Source of the DNA: 'Osedax' symbiont bacterium Rs2_46_30_T18
Lineage (GTDB): Bacteria; Pseudomonadota; Gammaproteobacteria; Pseudomonadales; Balneatricaceae
Direction: 5' to 3'
Length of the DNA stretch: 37,783 nt
NCBI GenBank assembly: GCA_002163025.1
Contig: MABF01000249.1
Span: 1-37,783, forward strand
Part shown: positions 1-7,633 of the stretch, piece by piece
Layout of the letters: every line of letters begins with the position of its first letter
How positions within the stretch are numbered: the first letter of the stretch is position 1
Program-made: the position numbers and the translations under genes
Notes under the pieces: generated by a model
The model's input: only the letters and a program-made list of their open reading frames with translations
Databases searched by the model: none
Told to the model about the DNA's origin: nothing

Positions 1-309
1 ATGTTGCTCTGCGCCTACGTTTTTATCCTGAAAGCTGAAAACCGCATAATAGGCGTATGGAATATCCTTAAAACGGCAAGTGACTCGGCGGTCTGTTAGC
101 GCTTTACTGCACATTTGATAGCGGCCATCAAGCTGCTCAAATTGCTCTTTGGTATTGAGCAAGAACACTCGAATGACACCTTCATTACTGCTGTCACTCT
201 TTGCCTGCAACTGCAATTGGGTCCTTTGTTTTTCTGCAGCAAAGACCAGTTGCTGGTTAAAGACACTCAACCACAACAACATGACGCCAATACTCAATTT
301 TAACTGCAT
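1..309 (-). CDS. DUF2141-like exported protein, 3' end cut by window edge
   Basis: Reading the minus strand from an ATG at 309 gives an open frame of 103 codons to the window edge, with no stop. A GGAGG ribosome binding site lies at 321-317, seven bases before the ATG. The N-terminus is a signal peptide: a short basic start, a hydrophobic stretch (IGVMLLWLSVF) and a probable cleavage after FAA. Downstream it has the pattern of the DUF2141 family: a strand containing VIRVFLLN, then a segment ending DIPYAYYAVFSFQDKN, which corresponds to the family's 'lPpG-YAv-vfhDeN' core. The product is therefore probably a secreted or periplasmic beta-sandwich protein of unknown role. Family assignment is by motif memory only. 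Confidence 0.6.
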   Translation of the reverse strand, partial: MQLKLSIGVMLLWLSVFNQQLVFAAEKQRTQLQLQAKSDSSNEGVIRVFLLNTKEQFEQLDGRYQMCSKALTDRRVTCRFKDIPYAYYAVFSFQDKNVGAEQH

Positions 310-948
310 AATCTATCCTCCGTATTTTTCTCAATACTAGTCAGTAGCACTGGGATATACAGTCTTGCCTTGGTAAGACTGTGTAAGAGAAATTTGCACC
401 TTTGCATACACTTGACAACATATTCAATTGTTTCAAACAGTTATAATAATATTTTAGTATTGAAATGCTGCTGACCGGGTTATTAAACGCGTTAGATTGT
501 GTCCAATATTTTTTGTTTAAAAATACCAAGTACTTTGGGCAACATAAATGTGCCATTAACTAGACAGTGTTTTCTGCTGACCTTTGCAGTGATATCTTCT
601 ACTACAATTAACACTGAACGAGCCCGCTGAACTTACTCGCAGTTACGCTTTTCAACATGATTATGAGGATCGCAGTGGATCAGAGTTTTAAGTAAACTTT
701 CTGAAATTAATGAGCAGGGGCTGCTTTTTTAGCGGTTCAATCACTCTCAGAATCCTGAGAAATCAGAAATGACAGCAGATTGTGATGTAAGTGAAACGAT
801 GGGCGTTGAGATGTTATTGTCAGCGTAGAATGAGTTTTTGCCGCGAAAATCTCAGCTCAGTCAACTGTAATGAAATTGTAAAAATCTAAGCAGATAATTG
901 AGCTGCATTTTCTCAGTTATTGGCTATTTTTTTAAACTCGCCAATGCC
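310..948. other. Intergenic region without a recognised gene
   Basis: This 640-base stretch lies upstream of the exported protein gene and downstream of the GlxA-type regulator. I see no convincing coding frame; the open frames are short, lack a ribosome binding site and do not resemble a family. It contains a perfect 8-bp stem hairpin at 359-382 (ACAGTCTT / AAGACTGT) and a small hairpin followed by a T-run at 713-730. Confidence 0.5.
713..730 (+). terminator. Possible weak rho-independent terminator
   Basis: AGCAG-GGG-CTGCT is followed directly by six T residues. The stem is only 5 bp with a 3-base loop, so this is weak. No plus-strand gene precedes it; it would only make sense as the end of an unannotated small RNA in 560-730. 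Confidence 0.2.
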
Positions 949-1914
949 CTATCTGGAAACTTGAAGGCTTCTCTCTGAACCGGCACTAAATTGTGACCGA
1001 TAATATTTTGGTGATACTCCCAGCTGCTTGCGAAAATGGTGGCGCATCGTTGTCGCATTGTTAAATCCCGATAACTCTGCGACGCGATCGATAGCATCCG
1101 TTTGTGTCTCCAGAATACGCTTGGCTAAGTTTATCCGCTGCAGAGTCAGCCAGTCTTTTGGGGTCAAATTGAAAGTGTTTTTAAATTTCCGATCAAAAGT
1201 GCGCCTCGACATACTGGCCCTTGCGGCAAAAGAGTTAATATCTATATTTTCAGCTAAATGCTCAACAGCCCAATCCAATGATTTAGAGAATAGCCCCGGG
1301 GAGCTCAGCACGGGCGTCTGCACAAATTGCGACTGACCGCCGCTGCGATGTGCAGACAACACCAATTGCCTGGCAATCTGATTGGCAACTTGGTAGCCAT
1401 AGTCCTGGCGAATAATTTCGATGCCTAAATCCAGCGCGGCCGCACTGCCCGCAGAAGTACCGATACAATCGTCGTAAATATATAAGACATCCTCCTGATA
1501 TTTTACATCGGGAAACTTCTGTTTAAATAGCTGGGCGTATTTCCAATGGGTAGTCGCTTTTTTATTGGCTAAAAGCCCCAATTCGGCCAATAGGAATGCC
1601 CCCGAGCAAAAGGAAAATACTCTTTTACCCGCGCTCACGAACGCGCGTATTTCTCTGGCCATTAGCTCACTGGCGTGTTTATTAGTCACAGGCCAGCTCG
1701 GCACTATCAAAATATCGAAAGATTCTAAACTGCTAATGCATTTTGCATTTATTTGTACACCGGCGGACAGAGATAGCTGACCGGATTCAAAACTGACGAC
1801 CTCACTGCAATACCAGCTCTGCTGTTCTGGTCTGGGCAGGGCAAATAACTCCACCGCGCAGCCGAGTTCAAAAAAAGAGGCATTACTGTATGTCAGTATA
1901 GCGACGCTATGCAT
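949..1914 (-). CDS. GlxA/FtrA-type transcriptional regulator (DJ-1/PfpI + AraC HTH)
   Basis: A 321-residue regulator with two domains. Residues about 1-180 form a DJ-1/PfpI-like amidotransferase fold, including the nucleophile-elbow-like segment FSFCSGAFLLAELG and the following ATTHWKY that is typical of GlxA-type regulators. Residues about 215-315 are an AraC-family double helix-turn-helix, with the SRRTFDRKFK motif in the first helix-turn-helix and ending ATTMRHHFRKQLGVSPKYYR. It is divergent from the rhodanese and NIPSNAP genes, a grouping often seen with FtrA-like regulators, so it probably controls them. An inverted repeat in the shared promoter region (1936-1972) is a candidate binding site. 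The specific inducer is not evident. Confidence 0.85.
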   Translation of the reverse strand: MHSVAILTYSNASFFELGCAVELFALPRPEQQSWYCSEVVSFESGQLSLSAGVQINAKCISSLESFDILIVPSWPVTNKHASELMAREIRAFVSAGKRVFSFCSGAFLLAELGLLANKKATTHWKYAQLFKQKFPDVKYQEDVLYIYDDCIGTSAGSAAALDLGIEIIRQDYGYQVANQIARQLVLSAHRSGGQSQFVQTPVLSSPGLFSKSLDWAVEHLAENIDINSFAARASMSRRTFDRKFKNTFNLTPKDWLTLQRINLAKRILETQTDAIDRVAELSGFNNATTMRHHFRKQLGVSPKYYRSQFSAGSERSLQVSR

Positions 1915-1935
1915 AAAAGGATCTCTTTAGATATT

Positions 1936-1972
1936 TTGGCTTGATATTAACGAACACTGTCAAACAAGCCAA
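1936..1972. promoter_or_regulatory. Inverted repeat in divergent promoter region, candidate operator
   Basis: TTGGCTTG at 1936-1943 and its exact complement CAAGCCAA at 1965-1972 are separated by 21 bp in the 118-bp gap between the GlxA-type regulator and the rhodanese gene. A -10-like TATAAC follows at 1975-1980 with no good -35, as expected for an activator-dependent promoter. Assignment to the AraC-type regulator is inference from position. Confidence 0.4.
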
Positions 1973-2032
1973 TATTATAACCAAAGCTGTTGCTAGATAA
2001 TAGCCTCTCAATCACTCAACGAGGAACACCTA

Positions 2033-2428
2033 ATGGCTTCAAGTGTATTCAGAGTCAGTGCTGCCAGCAGTGAGCAGGCACTACAACATTTCCAAACACT
2101 TTTACAATACGAAACCGATTGCTGGGATGTGCATCACGCAATCAGTAATTTAAGAGCGGACTTTGTTTTGCTGGATGTCAGAGGCGAGCAGTTATTTGCA
2201 GCAGGACATCTGCCCACTGCAGTCAACGTTCCAGCCTCGCGCCTAAACGCTAAGACCCTGGAGCAATTTCCTGAAGATAGCTTATTTGTCGTTTACTGCG
2301 CGGGGCCACACTGTAATGGTACGGAAAAAGCTGCTATTAAACTGGCGAAATTGCAGCGACCGGTGAAGAAAATGATCGGTGGTGTCACCGGCTGGATTGA
2401 TGAAGGCTTTAGCTTAGTTAAGGATTAA
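2033..2428 (+). CDS. Rhodanese-like domain protein
   Basis: A 131-residue single-domain rhodanese homologue. The fold is recognisable from FVLLDVRGEQLFAAGHLPTAVNVP in the first half and the active-site loop VVYCAGPHCNGTEKAA, in which the cysteine of YCAGPHC (or the second Cys) would be the persulfide-carrying nucleophile. It ends with GGVTGWIDEGF, the usual rhodanese C-terminal motif. The ATG is preceded by GAGGA eight bases upstream. It is transcribed divergently from the GlxA-type regulator and followed by the NIPSNAP gene. It probably transfers sulfur or processes a sulfur-containing or reactive substrate, but the substrate is unknown. Confidence 0.85.
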   Translation: MASSVFRVSAASSEQALQHFQTLLQYETDCWDVHHAISNLRADFVLLDVRGEQLFAAGHLPTAVNVPASRLNAKTLEQFPEDSLFVVYCAGPHCNGTEKAAIKLAKLQRPVKKMIGGVTGWIDEGFSLVKD

Positions 2429-2583
2429 TACGGACTTAATTTCAAGTTTCTGATAGCACTTAACAACAACTATCGCTTTGGTGAGCCAATATGCCTAGCT
2501 TAAGTTTACTTCAGCAAGGCAATGGCTCGCTGTATCCATGATCGACAGAGGCAGCCCGTCTCAACTCAACACAAGGTACGAAA

Positions 2584-2892
2584 ATGATCACTTGTTATAT
2601 AGAATATCTAATCGACCCTTATAAAGTCGAGCAATTTGAAACCTACGCCAAACTTTGGATTCCCCTGGTGAATAAATTTGGCGGTACTCACCACGGGTAT
2701 TTCCTTCCCCATGAAGGTGCTAATAACATTGCCTATGCCCTGTTCAGCTTTGCATCATTAAGCGCTTATGAGGTATACCGTCAACAGCTAAATGAGGATC
2801 AGGAATGCCAGCAAGCTTTATCTTTTGCCGAGGAAAATCGCTGTATATTAAGTTACCACAGGAGCTTCATGCGTCCTGTGTTAGCTTCCTAG
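2584..2892 (+). CDS. NIPSNAP family protein
   Basis: A 102-residue protein of the NIPSNAP alpha/beta-barrel (dimeric ferredoxin-like) family, recognised from the start MITCYIEYLIDPYKVEQFETYAKLW, the central GGTHHGYFLPHEGANNIAYALFSF and the C-terminal RSFMRPV. AAGG precedes the ATG. It lies 155 bp after the rhodanese gene in the same direction and probably belongs to the same regulated group. The biochemical function of bacterial NIPSNAP proteins is not established. Confidence 0.8.
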   Translation: MITCYIEYLIDPYKVEQFETYAKLWIPLVNKFGGTHHGYFLPHEGANNIAYALFSFASLSAYEVYRQQLNEDQECQQALSFAEENRCILSYHRSFMRPVLAS

Positions 2893-2932
2893 AGTGATGA
2901 TTCGACATTAGATTCTAAAAAAGGCAGTAGAC

Positions 2933-3904
2933 CTAGCTTTTCATTAATGGCAAGTCTTTAAAGACAATCGTCGGACAGTGATGATTAATGCATTGCTGTT
3001 GGGAAGCTTTTGCTTTCGCTAATGCTACTGTTACTGAATTAATTAACATGTCGGATGTATCTATCAAGGTAGGAGTTGCGGAGGAAATTCCGATATTGAT
3101 ATTAATTGCTTGGCCAGCATCTGTCAGCAAATGTAAGGCTGTGATTTCCTGATAGATACTTTGCGCTACAAACTCGCAAGAGACAGTGCCAATTTGTCCT
3201 AATACTAATGCAAATTGACTGCCATCCAGGACCGCAGCTAAATCGCAGGCGCGGCGCGCATGCCGGGTAAACACTTCTGCAATAGCCGCTCTGTGCCCCT
3301 CATCGAGAGTAACAGAGTCCATTTCTGCGATCAGTAGTGCCACTTCAGACCTGTTGCGCTTGGATCTCTGCCATTCATTAAAATAAAATGCGTGGAAACT
3401 TTTTTGGTTTGCCAGTCCAGTTTCAACATCAATCAGGGTCAGCTTTTCTATTTCGGCATGGTCATTTTTACGATCGATGATATTACTGTGGTTTAGTAAG
3501 ACGTAGCGCTTATTATCGATAGTAACGATAGATCCTGTCACTTCAAGCCATATTTCAGATTCTATGGTGCAGGCCGTTAAGGTAATAGTAAATTCAGATT
3601 GATTACCCAGTAACAATTCTGCTACTTGATGTTGACAAAGACGGGCATAATCAGTGGAATTTAGCTGTAAAATAGAGCAGCAAGAAAAGTAATTCTTCCC
3701 TGTCCAATCTACGTCACTGGTAGCACCCAGACATTTTCCCAGCTGTCCCCAAGTCTTGTTAGTAAATGAGATATTTCCATCATCTTCTATTACTACTATA
3801 TAACTGTCCAGGGAATCTAAAATGCCTTTATAAATATGATCCATCATAATTTTTCTGGCTATCCGTTGTTGATTTTTAGTGGCTACGTATAAAGGGTATA
3901 GCAT
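2933..3904 (-). CDS. PAS-like sensor with degenerate GGDEF domain
   Basis: The protein has a PAS-like sensor region (about residues 20-150, with YIVVIEDDGNISFTNKTW) followed by a diguanylate-cyclase-like domain beginning at LTLIDVETGLANQKSF. The catalytic GGDEF motif is replaced by DGSQF in LDGSQFALVLGQ, so cyclic-di-GMP synthesis is unlikely and a receptor or interaction role is more plausible. The start is uncertain: a TTG at 3922 extends the frame by six codons, the ATG at 3904 is used here, and an ATG pair at 3847/3844 also precedes the PAS region; none has a good ribosome binding site. Confidence 0.7.
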   Translation of the reverse strand: MLYPLYVATKNQQRIARKIMMDHIYKGILDSLDSYIVVIEDDGNISFTNKTWGQLGKCLGATSDVDWTGKNYFSCCSILQLNSTDYARLCQHQVAELLLGNQSEFTITLTACTIESEIWLEVTGSIVTIDNKRYVLLNHSNIIDRKNDHAEIEKLTLIDVETGLANQKSFHAFYFNEWQRSKRNRSEVALLIAEMDSVTLDEGHRAAIAEVFTRHARRACDLAAVLDGSQFALVLGQIGTVSCEFVAQSIYQEITALHLLTDAGQAININIGISSATPTLIDTSDMLINSVTVALAKAKASQQQCINHHCPTIVFKDLPLMKS

Positions 3905-3922
3905 AGGAGAATTAGTTATCAA

Positions 3923-4424
3923 TAGATCGAAAACTAATTAGGAATATTTATTACACAACAATCAACAAATTATTAACAAACTACCCACACCTTACTAACA
4001 AAAAGTGTTGAACAATTACTGACATTCACACAACAAACAGTTTTATTTATAATTTTCAGATAGTTAAGAATTGGATAAGCACCAGAGATGCAATAATTAT
4101 TAAATAAAACACACAGCAGAGCAATCAGATCGCTCTATTTTTCACCTCAAAGTTAATATAAAATAAATCTACATTTTATCCGCAATCATTGCAGTACGCC
4201 AGCGAGATTATATTTAAAATACAGGTTACATTGAGTTTAAGCGGTCTATATAGGCAGGTTAAATTTTGTATATTAAATTGCAGTTGTTTTATTGAACAAG
4301 TGCATTGAGGATGTTATTCACAAACAATTGAGAACTGGGAAAGTAAATCAGATATCTGCATTACCCAAAAGGTTAAAACAGGCTATTTGAATCATTCTTC
4401 TTACCCAGTTCAGCTAAAATCTAT
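3923..4424. other. AT-rich intergenic region
   Basis: About 500 bases with no supported gene between the PAS/GGDEF gene and the sppA-like gene. It is clearly AT-rich. It contains one DnaA-box-like 9-mer (TTATTCACA, 4314-4322) and an 8-bp inverted repeat GAACTGGG (4332-4339) / CCCAGTTC (4404-4411) just beyond the sppA-like stop codon. A single DnaA-like box is expected by chance and is not evidence of an origin. Confidence 0.4.
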
Positions 4425-5444
4425 TTACTGCAAACTAAAGTTGTTGCTAAGACCCAATTTAGTGGCGATAGAGCCGCCAAAAGAGACTCCAAATCTGTCA
4501 ATCACTTCTTCAAAAGGCGAGAGCTGCGGGGAGTAGTCCCTGATATTTTCTACACCGATAATTTCTCTGGCAACATAGCTACTGCTACCCAATCCATCAA
4601 TTAAACCTTTTTCCAAAGCTTGTTCACCGGTCCAAATTAAACCACTAAATAATTCAGGTGAATCCACCAGGCGATCACCCCTGCCCTTTCTCACTTGATC
4701 GATAAATTGCTGATGGGTCGTTTCCAAAACTGATTGCCAGAACACTCGATCTCGATCTTTTAGAGGACTGAAAGGGTCGAGGAAAGTTTTGTTCTCTCCA
4801 GCCGATAATGCACGCCTTTCCACGCCCAGTTTTTCCATTAAACCAACAAAACCAAACCCGGATGAGACAACCCCTATAGAGCCGACCAAGCTGGCTTTAT
4901 CCGCATAGATATAATCCGCTGCTGAGGCGATGTAGTAAGCGCCGGAAGCGCCTATATCTGAGATAACTGCATAGAGTTTTTTGTCAGGGTAAATAGCCCG
5001 TAAACGTTTTATTTCATCGTAAACATAGCCAGATTGAACCGGGGAGCCGCCGGGGCTATTGATACGTATAATCACAGCAGCGGAGTACTCAGCTTCAAAT
5101 GCCCGGCGCAAGGATCCGACCAATATATCTGCACTGGCTTCACTGTCAGCAGAAATGGGCCCGACTAACTCTATCAATGCACTGTGAGCTTCACTGTTTG
5201 CGGAACCCGCATCGCCCGTTTGACGGGCAAACAAATAGAACCCCAAAAGAGCAAATAGATATAAAAAAGTTAAAGACTTAAAAAATATTCCCCAGCGGCG
5301 GGCCTTTTTTTGTTCACTAAAAAGCCCATTAACTAAATTTTCTATCAGCCGCCATTCTCGCCCATTCGCATTAGCCTGCTTTACAGTAGCTACCGCCTCT
5401 TGCGCTTTTGTCTGCGGTTTCTCATCCCAGGGGTTATCACTCAC
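4425..5444 (-). CDS. sppA: SppA-type signal peptide peptidase, family S49
   Basis: A single-domain S49 peptidase anchored by one N-terminal membrane segment (FFKSLTFLYLFALLGFYLF). The nucleophile serine is in DIGASGAYYIA and the general-base lysine is in SAGENKTFLDPF; they are 52 residues apart, the same spacing as Ser147/Lys199 of the Bacillus short SppA. The INSPGG oxyanion segment is present. It should degrade remnant signal peptides in the inner membrane. An upstream ATG at 5495 would overlap the preceding gene by 59 bases; the GTG at 5444 is preferred because GGAG lies seven bases upstream and the product then begins VSDNPW. With this start it overlaps the HAD gene by 8 bases, implying translational coupling. 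Confidence 0.85.
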   Translation of the reverse strand: MSDNPWDEKPQTKAQEAVATVKQANANGREWRLIENLVNGLFSEQKKARRWGIFFKSLTFLYLFALLGFYLFARQTGDAGSANSEAHSALIELVGPISADSEASADILVGSLRRAFEAEYSAAVIIRINSPGGSPVQSGYVYDEIKRLRAIYPDKKLYAVISDIGASGAYYIASAADYIYADKASLVGSIGVVSSGFGFVGLMEKLGVERRALSAGENKTFLDPFSPLKDRDRVFWQSVLETTHQQFIDQVRKGRGDRLVDSPELFSGLIWTGEQALEKGLIDGLGSSSYVAREIIGVENIRDYSPQLSPFEEVIDRFGVSFGGSIATKLGLSNNFSLQ

Positions 5445-6141
5445 ACTTCTTCTCCATCTGTCGATCCAGCCAAGTTTCAATTTGCTGAAATTCATCTACT
5501 TCTAAAATAGGTTGGTAACTTCTCAACTTTTCCATGCTGTGCATACCGTAACTAACTGCAATACTAGGCATTGCAGTGCGCTGCGCCATTTCCAAATCAT
5601 AGCTGGTATCACCAATCATCAACGCCTGCTGGGCACTGACGCCGGTCTGCTCCAGTATTTGCCTCAACATTAGAGGATCTGGCTTGGATTTAGTTTCATC
5701 GGCACCTCGGGAAGTTACAAACAACGGCCCCAGGCCCGTTTGCGCAAATACCCTGTCTATTCCACCGCGCCCTTTGCCTGTGGCGACTGCCAATAGGTAA
5801 CCTTTAGCGTGCAAACTTTGCAGAGTGCACTCCACACCTGGATACAAGGGTGTTGCGCTCTGATCGCGGTAGCGATAGTGCTCTGAGTAAGCGGCGCACA
5901 GCTGCTGATTATCTGCAAGACTGATTCCGGGGATCAAAATATTGATAGCAGGTTCCAGGGATAAACCTATGATATCGCGGACAGCTTCGCTAGTTGGAAC
6001 CCTTAAAGATAGGCTTTTGGCGGCGCTTTGCATACTGGAGACGATACGCGTCGATGAATCCATCAAAGTACCGTCCCAGTCAAATATTAAAAGCTTGAAC
6101 AATGATAAATCTCTGCTATTTTTAGTGTGAAGTAGATGCAT
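5437..6141 (-). CDS. HAD-IA family hydrolase, phosphoglycolate phosphatase-like
   Basis: The haloacid dehalogenase motifs are all visible: motif I IFDWDGTLMDS with the two aspartates, motif II AVATGKG, the lysine in SKPDP, and motif IV MIGDTSYDLEMA. The cap-domain insertion after motif I makes it an HAD-IA member, probably a small-molecule phosphatase such as phosphoglycolate phosphatase. It is upstream of and overlaps the sppA-like gene. The start is uncertain: the ATG at 6141 is given, but the TTG at 6102, giving LFKLLIFDWDG, matches the normal family N-terminus better and has AGAGA upstream. Confidence 0.8.
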   Translation of the reverse strand: MHLLHTKNSRDLSLFKLLIFDWDGTLMDSSTRIVSSMQSAAKSLSLRVPTSEAVRDIIGLSLEPAINILIPGISLADNQQLCAAYSEHYRYRDQSATPLYPGVECTLQSLHAKGYLLAVATGKGRGGIDRVFAQTGLGPLFVTSRGADETKSKPDPLMLRQILEQTGVSAQQALMIGDTSYDLEMAQRTAMPSIAVSYGMHSMEKLRSYQPILEVDEFQQIETWLDRQMEKKCE

Positions 6142-6256
6142 TAAAAATGCACATAATAACACCTCCAATATTATTCAACTAATGTTATTTGAAATTCTTA
6201 AATTCTATAAAATGCATATACTTAGATCATTTTTATCAGTTATAATAGGTTCATAA

Positions 6257-7564
6257 ATGAATATCAACTCTCACTCTGAAGACTCATCTATTCGAACAGG
6301 TACGAACGAAACTGATAAATCGGATATTGTCACTATGGCTGAAAAAAAAACAATTAAAAAAGAAATACTGATGGCCCGACAGCCCATTTTTAACAACAAA
6401 CTTGAAACAGTTGCCTACGAATTACTGTATCGCTCCAGTGATTCAGAGAATCAGGCAGTGTTTGATTTCTGCGGATCCCTCGCCACTATTAACGTACTGC
6501 TAAACTCTTATACTTCGGTCTATCAAAACAATCAACTCAAGAGGATGCCCGCCTTCCTCAATTTAACTTATGATCTGTTGATCAATGACACTCTGCCCAA
6601 CTTGCCCACCAATCAAATTGTTTTAGAGATTTTAGAAGACATCGAAGTCGACGCTAAATTGCTAGAAAGCGTAAAATCCCTGCGCAATAAAGGTTATAAA
6701 ATAGCACTGGATGATTTTATCTACGACGACAAATACATTCCATTACTAGAGATGGCACAGATAATCAAAGTCGATGTATTGGGCATGAGCCTGGAGCAAG
6801 TAAGTGCCCAGGTTGAAAAATTAAAACCTTATAAAGTCACTCTGCTGGCTGAGAAAATTGAAACCCACGTCATGTACCAACACTGTAAAGATCTGGGTTT
6901 CAAACTCTTCCAGGGGTATTTTTTGTCAACTCCAGAAATGATAGAGGGTAGTAAAGTAAAGCCTACTCAGGAAAAGTTACTCAGTATTGTACAAGCGCTG
7001 CAGGACCCTAAGGTCTCTTCTAGCGATCTTGAAAAACTGATCATTCAAGACCCTGTTTTCACTTATAAGCTGCTGCGTATTGTTAATTCCAGCGCCAACA
7101 ATCTGGTGCGTGAAATAGATTCTGTACTCGAAGCGATCAATATATTAGGCATTACTGAAATGAAAAAATGGGCGCTGATAATTGCTATGCTCTCCAATCA
7201 AGGTAAGCCCGAAGAACTCCCCAGACAATTGTTAATCAGGGGCCATATGTGCGAAAAAGTAGCCCTTGGAACGGGGATCCAAGACACCTCAGGTTACATG
7301 ATTGCCGGAATGATGTCTGGCGTCAATGCACTGTTAGATATTGGATTAATAGAATTATTAGAGCAGATTCCCCTGACCCAGGAAATTAAAGCCGCTATCA
7401 TCAAAGGAGAGGGAATAATGGGAGAAATTTTACATAACACTATTCATTTTGGTCTCGGTAATTGGCAGCAGATGAGCAGCGACGTCGATACACAAATATA
7501 TGACAACGCCTATCTTGAAAGCTTGGATTGGGCATGCAAATCCATGAATTGTATTGATAGCTAA
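6257..7564 (+). CDS. EAL/HDOD domain signalling protein
   Basis: A 435-residue protein. Residues about 38-205 resemble a degenerate EAL domain (MARQPIFNNKLETVAYELLYRS, then ALDDF and KVDVLG). Residues about 220-430 are an HDOD domain (KLLSIVQALQDPKVSSSDLEKLI, LLRIVNSS). The EAL signature is replaced by YELLYR and several metal ligands of active phosphodiesterases are missing, as is normal in this YuxH-like family, so enzymatic activity is unlikely. Such proteins act as regulatory scaffolds in motility, biofilm or stress signalling. An internal ATG at 6335 (MAEKKT) could also be used. It converges with the hydratase/dehydrogenase fusion gene. Confidence 0.85.
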   Translation: MNINSHSEDSSIRTGTNETDKSDIVTMAEKKTIKKEILMARQPIFNNKLETVAYELLYRSSDSENQAVFDFCGSLATINVLLNSYTSVYQNNQLKRMPAFLNLTYDLLINDTLPNLPTNQIVLEILEDIEVDAKLLESVKSLRNKGYKIALDDFIYDDKYIPLLEMAQIIKVDVLGMSLEQVSAQVEKLKPYKVTLLAEKIETHVMYQHCKDLGFKLFQGYFLSTPEMIEGSKVKPTQEKLLSIVQALQDPKVSSSDLEKLIIQDPVFTYKLLRIVNSSANNLVREIDSVLEAINILGITEMKKWALIIAMLSNQGKPEELPRQLLIRGHMCEKVALGTGIQDTSGYMIAGMMSGVNALLDIGLIELLEQIPLTQEIKAAIIKGEGIMGEILHNTIHFGLGNWQQMSSDVDTQIYDNAYLESLDWACKSMNCIDS

Positions 7565-7592
7565 ATCCGCAAAGACACCATGACAGTAAACG

Positions 7593-7621
7593 CAGTTGCC
7601 ACTGTGTAAGAGCGGCAACTG
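7593..7621. terminator. Hairpin between convergent genes
   Basis: CAGTTGCC (7593-7600) and GGCAACTG (7614-7621) form an 8-bp stem with a 13-base loop between the convergent EAL/HDOD and hydratase/dehydrogenase genes. There is no T-run, so it would be at best a bidirectional or rho-assisted terminator. Confidence 0.4.
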
Positions 7622-7633
7622 TCCCAACAGTGC

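Noticed and set aside
341-556. 71-codon minus-strand frame upstream of the left-edge gene
   Set aside because: No ribosome binding site, unusual composition, no recognisable family; it lies in AT-rich intergenic DNA.
4314-4322. DnaA-box-like TTATTCACA
   Set aside because: A single match in AT-rich sequence with no cluster of boxes and no dnaA, gyrB or parAB neighbours; not an origin.
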